This document shows positions 24,862 to 35,335 of a DNA stretch of 64,000 nucleotides, in pieces (the first letter of the stretch is position 1; the number at the start of each line of letters is the position of its first letter). A program made the translations under genes and the position numbers. Source of the stretch: Thuidium tamariscinum (Eukaryota > Streptophyta > Bryopsida > Hypnales > Thuidiaceae); NCBI GenBank assembly GCA_947034885.2, contig OX344751.2, forward strand, positions 6,138,001 through 6,202,000, read 5' to 3'. The notes under the pieces were generated by a model, which was not told the DNA's origin, did no database searches, and saw only the letters and a program-made list of their open reading frames with translations.

Positions 24862-27814
24862 GTCGGAGGGTAGAATGAGACTTCTGAAACTTTTATTTGA
24901 TCACGAGACTCGCATTCACTCTTCTGGAGTACCTCGGGTAGGTTGTGTTCTCAGGGTCTAAATTCTCTTACACCCTCTCTAATGCAAACTATTCTCTCAT
25001 TCCTGCGAGAATCGAGCTTTGCTGAAATGTATGGTTTTTAGATACGACTCCGGTATGGTAATCCTGCTTGATTAACACCATATGTCGCCTTGCTTCTCCC
25101 TGTCATCAATTGCAATTTATTCTCTGTTTTGTTTGGCAGAATTGGGATCCGTTGGCTTTTCCAGTTGATATGACTCGATCTTTACGGCCTGTTTCTGATG
25201 CCTGGCTTCATCCTGGGTACATATTCTACTCTCTTCTTCTCAAACCGCATGCTACTTACAATAAAGCTCCTGTGGACTAAAAATGGTTGCGATGTCATGC
25301 GTGGTGTTACAGGTCCTACTGTGAATCTGGGAAGAAACGTCTCCATTTAACCATCAATCTCGTTAAACTCATAGCTTTTTCGAATTTGCAATGCGAGTCT
25401 AGTAATGTCTAATCCCATTTTTGTTTTATGCACTTTGCAGTGGGGTATTATTACTTTTGTTCGAAGAGTATTCAGCGCAGTCTGGTGTATGGGGACCATC
25501 CGCGCAGCAGGTAATTGGTTCTCATTTTGAAGGCAATGCAAATATATGTACTGTGTTGTTACTTGAGATTTGGAAACTACCAATTTGGGCTAAATTCTAT
25601 TACTGTTTTGAACTGCAATTTCAAAATGCGTATCTGCTAATCCGTGTCGATGATGGACAGATTTGACTTATATCTACCGGCGGGGCGACAATCGAGACCT
25701 TTATCACGGGAGGTGCTTGGGTTATTGGGTACGACCGCTTCTCTAAGGCCCTTCTATATCAACCAACCAGCACTATTTGCTTACTGGAGTCGGTTACTAA
25801 ATGGCAACAATGCTCAACTGTTAGTTAGCAAATTGGTTTGAACTTCCGCAAACTAAGTTGAAATGAATTTACGTTCATTTTCACCAGTTACCTCAAGTCC
25901 CTGTTTTTGGATAAGAGAACTATCTGTTAATATATACGTATGGTTTGAAGTGTTGTGTCCGCCTCCACTAACCAAGTAGCAAAACTTAGCTAACTTCAAA
26001 GTCTAATTCCCCATTAGTTAAGAAAAGTGCAGACAGTTAATAGTTTAGGCATTGTGGCTTGTATTGATTACAGATGAGTTTTTCTCGTCCTTGCTAGAAA
26101 ACTTGGTGCATTGAGGTATTTGTCTGACTTTGGAAGAACGCATTTCTTGGTCAGTTGTAGTACCGAGGAGCCTCTCATTCATATGAGTTTGTCTGGCCAG
26201 TAATCGTTTAATATTGTGCACTTGACAACTGAAGATTGCGCATCAAACATAAATTTCGGTCAAGCACTTTTTGCACGAAAAGAATCTTCAAAGATATTCG
26301 GAAAGAGGGTTGGACAGCCGTCTAACCCCCAATTCTTTAATTATGATGTTAGAAACAAAATGGAAGTAGTCTTGAAGGTTTTAATAGGTGGCAGGATAAT
26401 AAGGCTGTAAATAGTGCACTTGACGTCCGACAAATATCAGTACCTGAGAGAATCAATTTGTACTGTGATTTATACTTTGGTCTTTCTCGGAGTTTCGGCC
26501 TATGAAACTACTAACTTACTTCAGGGATACTTTCAACCGTAAGGCTTCCTTCAATGTAACCGTAAGACTTCGACTTTCACTACTACAGTAGAAAACCAAC
26601 CGAGGTATTCTTCAAAATCTAGCTGCATTAAACACTGCCAATTGCAACACCAGTTAAGTTACTTTCTAACACAAACCCAGTCAACTGTAACATGTTTAGA
26701 ATTTTTAGATTACGATGGGGATTGGATTTCTAGTGGCGTTCCGCTTAGTTCAGCTATTGGACTTACAGAAAATAAGCATTCTTTTGGTGCAGGTACAATC
26801 TGACGACTCTTATGGCGCACTTTCATGAGCGGGGTCGATGTCTTTTAGGTGTGACGATGTTGCATTTACAGAGCTTCAATTTCTGGTAGAAAGGCTTACC
26901 TTTATAACGCTTACATGGTTGTTTTATCAGTTTGCGAATGCAGTCGAGTGCGATCAAAGAAAAGCGCAAAATTTCTGGGGCAATCACAATCTCACCTATT
27001 CTGAAAGTGCAGAATCATGGATGGTGAGGATTCATTGGCAACGTATTCTCCGGAGTGTATTGTTAGAAGTTCAGCATTCAGGGATGCAGTGCCTCTGTGC
27101 TCCCTCCAATCACTCTATTTCATGGAACTGCTGACTATTCTATTCCTTATAAGGCCAGGAATTGCCTTTGCCCAATCACAGATTTCACATTCTGTTCAAA
27201 TAACGAGTAGCCATCTCTCTTTCCAAGCAAACTTGCTAAGCCGAGTTGGTCACAACCTTCTGGTGCTGGGGAATTCTTAGGTTTCCTGTTGTGTGTGTTT
27301 TTTGAATTTCATCAAATGCGCAATACCTTTTACTTGTTTCTTGGTAAAAAGGGATATGTTGCGTGCAGTGTTGAGTTTGGCGATACTCTACTTGCAGTAG
27401 GGGATACGGTTCATAATGTGTTGTACGCAGACTAAACGCACACAGATTTGATCGTGCAGGTATGCGAGTCGTTGCTCATCTCACTTGTTAGGAGGTCAAC
27501 AAATCCCATTTTTGGAGAATATTCTGTAAAACTGCCCTCTATTTCTTATTTTGTATGATACCATCTAAATGATTGTTATAGCAACAATACAACGTTCAGG
27601 AGAAAGAGGGAATATCTGTTCTTAGTGGTGCATGTGAACACAGGATCCCATGCGAGGAGGGAAGGTCGATATGTTAGCAGATATATTGGCAGTGGTTCAT
27701 GCTGACGATGACGAAGAGCGAGCTGAAGATGCAGATGGTGCCCGAGTGTCTAATACAGCTTGCACGCTGGGTCAGACTCTTCTGAAGTTGGAAAGAATCG
27801 GTTCAACTCCTTAA
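24862..27814 (+). pseudogene. isoprenylcysteine alpha-carbonyl methylesterase-like gene, inactivated
   Basis: Successive splice-bounded pieces follow the plant ICME/ICME-like protein. They are: SETFI-stop-SR then LAFTLLEYLG in a shifted frame (24862-24937); IGIRWLFQ...LMPGFIL (25140-25216) with an in-frame TGA at 25171; GYYYFCSKSIQRSLVYGDHP (25441-25510); FDLYLPAG then, after a frameshift near 25690, TGGAWVIGY (from 25661), the oxyanion-hole region; YNLTTLMAHFHERG (26793-26848); MDGEDSLATYSPE then, after a one-base shift near 27095, LPPITLFHGTADYSIP (from 27013); VLYAD-stop-THTDLIVQ with TAA at 27433 replacing the expected Lys codon; and DPMRGGKVDML to the C-terminus (27644-27814). The exon with the nucleophile motif GQSAGAH was not found. 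Intact family members are membrane-associated hydrolases that remove the methyl ester from prenylated proteins. Retained splice sites show this is a dead gene copy, not a retrocopy. Confidence 0.88.
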
Positions 27815-28851
27815 GGACCAGGGGTGATTTACAAAATTGTGAAGATGGATTATAAATGCAACTTGGAAGAAGAAGAATTAATGACGACTCTAAACAATAG
27901 TTGTAAAATATTTATGATTCATAAATCATATCCATACAGTTAGATCCACCACCACACTAACCGATACTTTCAATTAAATTTGAAGCCGCAAATTGGAAAG
28001 TCCTTCTGAAATCGATTGTAGGTTGAAAGTTTGTGATCTTCACACAAAAGAAATCCATGAAGTTCAAAAGCTGAAGTCCTAGTCATAGTGATTTTGGAAG
28101 ATTTTTATTTTACTTTTTTATTCAAGTCATTTTTGAAGGATCATTTTTGAACTGAAGAATTTACTTTCAAAAGCCAAACCTACTAATACTCTTTGAATTA
28201 CAGAATCTAAATGTTAAAGAATCAACACAAGAATCTACCCAAAAAACGATGGATGAGAAAACGCATTTTTTTATGTGCTTGGGGTGATGCGTTTGTGTTC
28301 ATTAGTTCAAACTTTGAATGCCTGGGTCCTTAAAGGGTTCAAATCTGTGACTCCTACCTCTTTCAAAAAAGAAGACTCTAAAGCGGCCATTCGAACGTGT
28401 CTCAAGGAGACAACCTTGCTTGCACCAATAGATGTTAGCTCATACAGTACCAAATTTCTCTGTCCGTGTAGTTCAGTCGTTGATCTCTTGTATGAGTACT
28501 TTTTATATCTTTTACTGCGTTGTATTGGCATCTGGAAAGGAGGGACCTTTGGTGAGAGAAATGCCGAGCATTGTGAGACTCCAGAGTGCAGGGTTTACCT
28601 GATTTTGTTAATCCTGTAGATCCAACAAATTCATTTTCTCTTGTGAGCCCGCATTGGATGCCTGTGTTGCAGATTAGTCTTTACTCCTTTGCGATTATCT
28701 CCTATTAATACTATGGTCTAGATGCAGATTTAGTTTTCAGTCCATTTTGACTCTTACAACTCATTTGTGACGTCTGGATGTCTTCATATCACTCTTTCAA
28801 GTCCCTTAGGTGAAAGATTCTCTCTCAAGGCCATTATGTCATATCAATCAA
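27815..28851. other. gene-free stretch
   Basis: No gene recognised. It is the 3' flank of both the esterase pseudogene (plus) and the coiled-coil gene (minus). ORFs at 28275-28619 and 28307-28531 are antisense to each other and look like chance. Confidence 0.45.
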
Positions 28852-29658
28852 TTATGGTCTAGATGCTGATTTAGTTTTGAGTTCACTTTCACTCCTACAA
28901 CTCGTCCTGTGGTGCCTGGATGTCTTCAAATCTCGCTCTTGACGCTTGTCAACTTGGTGTCGGTGATTTTCCTTGTGGTGATGGTGATTCTCTTGATCAT
29001 GGTGGTGGTGGTGGTGGTTTTCTTTGGATTGCCCCACAAGCTTAATACCGTTGAGTCCTTTGGGAGGGAGGAAGCTGGGGATGTTGGGAGTACTGTGGGG
29101 GTGTTTGTAACGACGGTGATTTGCTGCTGCAGGCTTATCGGTGGTGGAGGTGTTGAGGTTGTGTTCGAGCAATCGTTTGGAGTGGGAAGACAAGCCTCCG
29201 GCAGGATTCCCTTCGTTGGTTTTGTTGTTCTTCTCCCTTTGAACACTGTAAGTGGCATGACAACTCTTAGTCAAATCCACGAGCTCGGCCATTTGGCTCC
29301 GCTGCTCTAGCCGCTCTTGGCGAGCGATGTTGTTCTGAATCTCCTTCATGCGCTTGATACGCTCTTGAATCTCGTGCCTGAGCTTGCCTTTGGACAAGTG
29401 CTCTTGCCGTTCGGCCCGCATGACTTTGAGAACTGTCTCTCGCTCCACCACCTCGTTGGCCAGAATGTCTAACCACCGCTTCTGCTTGCGCAGCGCGCCT
29501 TGCCCCAGGAGTCGTTTCCTCATCAGCTGCGCTTCTTCGGTGTCGTCGGCTTGCTCGCTGTCCCTCCATCTGTTCGGTTCGGGTATCCCTGTGCCTCCGT
29601 TGCTCCACTCGAATATTCTCTGCAACCTTGCCTTCTCACTCTCTCCCAACAGTGGCAT
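28852..29658 (-). CDS. uncharacterised coiled-coil, histidine-rich protein (probably 3' exon)
   Basis: 268 codons from the first ATG. Residues about 1-125 are highly charged, Arg/Lys/Glu/Gln-rich and helical (KLRHEIQERIKRMKEIQNN), typical of a coiled coil. Residues about 190-268 are low-complexity, with runs of histidine (a six-His run, then HHHHKENHRH) and a basic tail. No enzyme motif is seen. A consensus acceptor (TACCTTAG) lies just upstream of the start, so translation may begin in an earlier exon, for which the ORF at 29708-30013 is a candidate. The ORF is uninterrupted, unlike its pseudogene neighbours. I do not recognise the family; a cytoskeletal or centrosome/flagellum role would be guesswork. 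Confidence 0.55.
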   Translation of the reverse strand: MPLLGESEKARLQRIFEWSNGGTGIPEPNRWRDSEQADDTEEAQLMRKRLLGQGALRKQKRWLDILANEVVERETVLKVMRAERQEHLSKGKLRHEIQERIKRMKEIQNNIARQERLEQRSQMAELVDLTKSCHATYSVQREKNNKTNEGNPAGGLSSHSKRLLEHNLNTSTTDKPAAANHRRYKHPHSTPNIPSFLPPKGLNGIKLVGQSKENHHHHHHDQENHHHHKENHRHQVDKRQERDLKTSRHHRTSCRSESELKTKSASRP

Positions 29659-29707
29659 TCTCAATCTAAGGTAAGACCTTGTAAGTCACTGTTCCGTCGC
29701 CTCAAAT

Positions 29708-30013
29708 CTATTCGTAGCTACTGCTGCCAACCTTCAAAATTGTTCCTTGAAGTTTTCTGCTTGAAATGATTTTCCCGTTTAATCCCATTCTCTTGTTTTT
29801 GATACAAACATTTTGAAACTGCTCTTGACTTGAAATGATTTTTGTCTCTTTCCATTTCCTTGTTACTGACGCTAACTCGTTCAGGAAATGTTCTTCGGTC
29901 TCTAAGACTTGAAGGGATTCCTGTGTCTTTGAATCGTAACAAAATGGTTCACCTTCTTCTGGGGCTTGTGTGGATGAGGGTCTTTTCAGAATGTTCTCAT
30001 TTGGAGCTTCCAT
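29708..30013 (-). CDS. possible upstream exon of the coiled-coil gene
   Basis: A 101-codon ORF directly 5' of the coiled-coil ORF on the same strand, polar and acidic at first (EEGEPFCYDSKTQESLQVLE), then basic. It overlaps the expected start side of that gene, but I could not find a donor that joins it in phase to the acceptor near 29666. A separate small protein or a chance ORF are alternatives. Confidence 0.3.
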   Translation of the reverse strand: MEAPNENILKRPSSTQAPEEGEPFCYDSKTQESLQVLETEEHFLNELASVTRKWKETKIISSQEQFQNVCIKNKRMGLNGKIISSRKLQGTILKVGSSSYE

Positions 30014-33000
30014 GGGGCAAGCAGGTCATTCATGTGTCTTTTGGAAAAGGCCCTTCCCATTCGTATCTCGGTCTTAGGCTTATTCTACTGCATATAAAAA
30101 ATATGACAAACATAAACCATTTGCTGTGGGGTACGGTATTTGCAGGCCACCGGAAAAATTATCTGTCAGAAGTATTCTGCTGTAAAATATTTAGAGTAGC
30201 AGTAATTTGGGCTGATTTATTTTTACTGAGCCAGGTTTTGAAGACTTAACGGTTATATCATTGCAGTCAGCACTGTTTTAGATTTGTGATTGAATCACAA
30301 ATAATGCTTGTATCCAACCTGATTTATGGCAATATTTATTATGTTTACTGCTGTTTTTCATTGAAATAGGGTGCAATGCCTGCACTTTGAATCACTTTTT
30401 ACAATAATTGTAGTGTGTATTTAGTATGACAAACAATTATGCTTTAATCTTGAAATGTTCTAGAGGAAAAAAACTATATATGATGAATGCATCTAGGAAA
30501 ACTATACTAATGAAGAATACACTTGTTCACCCATGAATATTATAATTATTGGTTGACTATTTTGATAATAGGATGGGTGATTGGAACTATAAGAAGGAAA
30601 ACTCATTGTCGAAAATGAGGATTTTTGGTGCTTGTAGATGCAAACTCTCTTAATAGAGAAAGCACCTCAATATTTAGCATGACTTTTGAATGAGTCTATA
30701 TAAGATCCAATTCTTAAGTAAATCTCTAATCAATTATGGGAAAATTAGCTTTATAAGGCATGTTCAATCAAAAGAATAGAGTGTTGCAAGTTGCAAAATT
30801 CTTTAGACAAGATACAAATAAGATGTACTTATTCATTTGTAATTTCATAATTTTATATTAATATGTATTGGCAAAATGTAGATTTTGTAAGAAGGACTAA
30901 TGCAATAGAGATCAAATCATTGTTCAAAGTTTCTAAAATTAGTTGTTCATCATTAAATCAATGATCTACATGATCATTGAACATACTTAGAAGCAAGCCC
31001 TATACAATCTTTCATAAAATTAAGCTTCTAAAATCTTCAAGTGGTTGCACACATAAAGCACATCATCAAGTTTGCATTTTCAAAACATTTTTTCACTCTT
31101 TATTGCAATCAATATCTACATGATTTGAATTTGAAGTCATTGAACAACAATTGTAAGATAATTTTGTACTATTTCTTGTTACACTTTGATTATTAGGATG
31201 TTTTTCAAGCACATCTTTTGAGAGTGTGATCCAATGTAGTTGAAATTCATAGTAAAGGTAAATACAACTATTTTGTTTTTTATGCTTTTCTACAATAAAT
31301 TTAATATGTAATATGTCAATGCGTGATATTTAATCTGTTGAAGTACAATTTTAAAGCTCAAATTATAAGAAATGTTTTCTAATAGACTTGCACCTATTGC
31401 AAAAAAAAATTATAAAAAAAAGAGAAGCTCCATATTGATTTATTTCAAGTCTACCAATTAAACTTCTTTGAATTTGCATTTCCAAATATGAGAATTAAAA
31501 ATAAGTGGTTCTTTGGTGCATATTATCTACCTTAGTAGAGTTGTTTCACACCAACAAAATTAATTTTCAATATTTTACATATTTGGATTTCATATTTTTA
31601 ATTTATTGAGATTTACTATTTGTTTACTTCATCTATTTCAATGATTATTCTAAGCTTGATGTTCTTCCAATACAATCTCCACTCACAAGCCCAAACAATT
31701 TTGTCTTTTATTTATTTATAATTATTAATTTTAATAACTCCAAAATAAACCATGAATTCTAAATGCAACAAATGATACATGTGTTTCTTACAATCACCCT
31801 AAAAAAAGTTTATTTAAAAATGGCATTCAAAAATCTACAACCATTTTTTGGTTGATCTATCCATTAGAGGTTAGTTTATTAGCTTGAATGGTATTCAATG
31901 TCAATTATATGTATTTACACTTGATCATTTTTTGGGGAAGAGGGGATACAATAGTCCTATAAAATACTATTGGAGCCTATTTGAAGTGGTGCTACTAGGA
32001 TCTTTTAGAAGTAATATACCATTAGGAATCCTTTGAAGTAATACTATTAGAACCATTTGAAAGTGACTTATACTAATAGAAGACCATTGAAGTCACACCA
32101 CTTAGATCGGTCTTAGTAACTATTTTGAATTATTCAAGCCGACCATGATTATTTTATATACCTCACGTTGTCATAGGTGATTTAGACCATGATTATTTTT
32201 TATGTTGCAAGTTGTCAAAGGTGATTTTGACCTTGATGTTTACTCAACTTGTTAGACAATCTTCAAACAATATATAATTTTTTGCTTAGAAAAAGAATAC
32301 AAAAGTCATTTGCAATGACATTGTTGGAGTCTCTATAACTTCTTAAAATTATTCAAGCCTACCACAATTGTTTGGTATGACTCATGTCATCAAAGGTGAT
32401 TTAGATCTTGACATACAATAGATCCATTAATCAATCTTTAAGCAACATGTGGTTCGTTTCTTATAAAAGGGATACAAGAGTTCTTTGAAGTCACACTCTA
32501 TGGTCCCTCTAACTATTTTGAACTATTTAAATTGACCACATTTATTTTGTAAGTCCTTTCACCTACAATCAAGTAGGTTTGATTGTTTGTCACATTCATA
32601 TTTGTTCATGTTCCTTTCATAGCTATTGACAAGGTCATTGATGTCATCAATTTTATTGATAGCCAAGCACATATAAATTACTTCACTAGGATTATGCCTC
32701 AATTTTAAGTTTTCAATTTAAACAAACTAATAATCTTACATCAACTACACCATGCAAGATAAAGAATAACAAAACATTCATATTACATTTTCTTTATTTG
32801 ATACAAATGAAAGAAAACTTATTGTAATGAAAATTTACATAAGGTAAGTGGATCCAGATCAATACTACACTTGAAAACAATATGATATATTGTTGTACAT
32901 TTAATGTCAAAACATAAGATTTGAATATCTAATATTAGTTTTCTTATTTTGTTACTTTAAGGCATACTTACATTCCTTTTAAAACCATTAGAATCAAGAA

Positions 33001-33270
33001 ATGAGACTAGATTTTGACTAATGTAGTTGAATTTTGCTAGCTAATTTAATAGACTATAAATTAAAAGCCTTCGATGCATTTTAGTCATGATGGCCCCTAC
33101 TCGAATTAGTTTCAAGAGAAACTAATGGAAATTAAAACATCTTGTACATCAAATGTGTTTTTTTAAAGAAAGCCATGAAGGCATGGGTAGGTACCCTATA
33201 ATACTAGTTGAACTTGTAGAATATTGTGTGAGTGTCAATAAATTGCAAAACAATGTTGGCTAATTTTCTC
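30014..33270. other. AT-rich repeat DNA
   Basis: No ORF of interest beyond about 30250. From 32117 a unit containing TTATTCAAGCC(G/T)ACCA and AGGTGATTTAGA recurs at roughly 175-220 bp spacing (32117, 32335, 32509). An inverted, diverged match to the last part lies at about 38840-39060. This is transposon-derived DNA. Confidence 0.6.
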
Positions 33271-34945
33271 TTACCCCCTAAAGGACTGAGTGACTATTCA
33301 ATGTACGCAAGAACTCTCAAATAAATTCAAGCACAAAGTCAATCTTGGTCAGACGGTCACAAAATTTTAACACAATGTATGGACATGTACCCCATTAGTC
33401 AGAATGTAATTTTTTTTTTGATACCAAGTACTTAGATTAAAAGTTATGCACCCCTTAACTTTTCAAGTAGCCTTAGGAGCTTCAGGCAACATGTGCAAAA
33501 ATTCTCCTATAGTTTACAAATTTGGCAATATGTATATATCCTTCATGATACAAGACACAATTGTCAAAAAAGACCATCACATGTAATGTAAAAATCTCAC
33601 CTTAGGAGGAGGTAAAGTCTTGTAGCTCTATCAGATAAGGCCCAAAAAAATTCTTCTATCTTCAAACATTGTAATCTTTCAATCTACAAGGTCAAAGTTC
33701 ATGAATTTTTTTCCATGCATTCCCATAGTAGTCTAGTACAAATTCCTAGAGTTGAATTTTGAAAGAATTTTAAAAAAAAATCTTTTTATATCACTATCCC
33801 CCAAAGTGGCAGTTTTTTTTACCCAAATGTATCCGTGTCCTCTCCAGGCATGTTGAGGAGGCTAAATAACATTCTTTCCACCAAAGTTTATCATTTTCTG
33901 ACCCCATTACCGCCATGGGAACCCAGAAGTAACTTTAGGGTGTGCTTCTACCTTAGAAAAACAATAGAAAATAGGCCATCCCCAAAGAAATGGCAACATT
34001 CACAGAAGGACCCCCGGTTCATTTCTTGGGATCCCAGGCCTCCAATGTTCATGAACCCAGACTATATTGTACCCACACTGTATAAAGTATACCCTATTTC
34101 CATGGAGTTCAGTGGGGTTGGGTCCTCCGTCTAAGATCCATCTCCAGAAGGAACGGTGGAATGCTCCCAAAGAGTTTGAAAAAGTTTCCTCTTTCTACAG
34201 TGAATGAAGAAGCACTCTTCAGGTCAGTCCAGCTCGGTCATAGGTCTTTTTCGTTTTTTGACTGTATTTGAGCTTAGTTTTTTAAGGATTTTTTAAGGGT
34301 TTTTAAACTGTATTTTAGCTTGGTTTTTTTCTCTTGAGTGATTTCCTTTGCTTTCCACCCCCCCTGGAATTTTTATTCAGATCCGGCTGCTGCAAAGGCT
34401 TCTTGGGACTACTGCCACGGTCTTGGGATCCGAGCCAGGGCTTTTAGGTGTCAGGAATTCCAGCATCTGCAACTCTGCACCCTTGCTGCACTTCCAGCTA
34501 TTACACACGGATGAGCAGCCAGTGTCCTATCGATGATCCTTCTTATTTAAGTTAAACTTTATTTAGTGTAACCTTCGCTAAATAGTGAGGGGGATTGTTC
34601 ATGTTTTTAATTTAGAAACACGTGGACAATTTCCATGGATAGAGGAAAACTGAGGACGCAGCAGTGAACCAAGGGAACCACATTTCAAACTGCAAACTCC
34701 AGTAACTTAGCTTAACCCTTACACGACGCGGGGGGTGATCCAGGAAACCATCTTTTGTGAAACTGTGGGAATCATTGGAATTAAAAAATCCAAAAGTGCC
34801 CATTTGAAATCAAAGAACTGTAGAAGATCTTCCTTTTCCACCCCTAATTCCAAGGATGAATGCTTGCATTTCTATCATGTACAACAAAAGGCTCGCCTAT
34901 TCATCGACCAAGAAACGGCTCCAGCGTCATCTAGGGGTTAAGTAG
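33271..34945. mobile_element. candidate larger element with ACCCCTAAAGG/AGGGGTTAA ends
   Basis: The stretch opens with TTACCCCTAAAGGACTGAG and closes with CATCTAGGGGTTAAGTAGG, like the ends of the 10745-11668 element, but is about 1.67 kb. Its middle (33830-34510) is markedly less AT-rich and holds a 99-aa ORF (33835-34134) and a 62-aa ORF with no recognisable domain. It could be an element that has captured host sequence, or two unrelated ends; unproven. Confidence 0.4.
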
Positions 34946-35062
34946 GGTTGAGGTGAACTGGCCCTTTCGCTCGGCCACTCCAAGTAATTCCGGGGGTGCA
35001 AGTAAAACAAAGAGCCCCTTATTTTGGATTTATTTAATTTATCTTGTACACTTCTCCAACTA

Positions 35063-35335
35063 AAGTAGGTACACCTAAAAGCGCCACTTATTCATATTGT
35101 GCCTAGTTCTTATTATTAGCTCGTTCAAATTTTCATGCAATCTTGTTGGCAAGTGAAAGCATGTTCCAATGCACGAAAGAACGTAGGATTTGGATACCGT
35201 ATGCAAAAGTTATTAATGGTCAAAGTCTGTTTCTAAAATCACCATCTACAATCTGTGAACATGACTGATTTTAGAAATGTATGTAAACTATAGATGGCGC
35301 TTTTAGGAACATGGCGCTTTTGGATGTACCTACCG
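35063..35335. mobile_element. MITE, 273 bp (copy 2 of 2, inverted)
   Basis: Same element as 117-389 but in reverse orientation. TIRs AGTAGGTACACC and, at the other end, GGATGTACCTACCG, again flanked by TA/TAA. Identical in length to copy 1 and similar throughout. Confidence 0.85.

Noticed and set aside
24873-25280. Apparent exons MRLLKLLFDHETR (24873) and NWDPLAFPVDMTR (25140) that join in phase
   Set aside because: They are in the wrong frame. Shifting frame gives LAFTLLEYLG and IGIRWLFQ...LMPGFIL, which match the ICME family, so the open frame is a by-product of pseudogene lesions.
25644-25841. 65-aa plus-strand ORF with FDLYLPAG
   Set aside because: Its first part is a genuine ICME exon, but the rest is a shifted-frame reading of TGGAWVIGY; it is part of the pseudogene.
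28909-29310. 133-aa plus-strand ORF with a Val-rich hydrophobic start
   Set aside because: Antisense of the His-codon-rich tail of the minus-strand coiled-coil gene (CAC/CAT reads as valine and methionine codons on the other strand).
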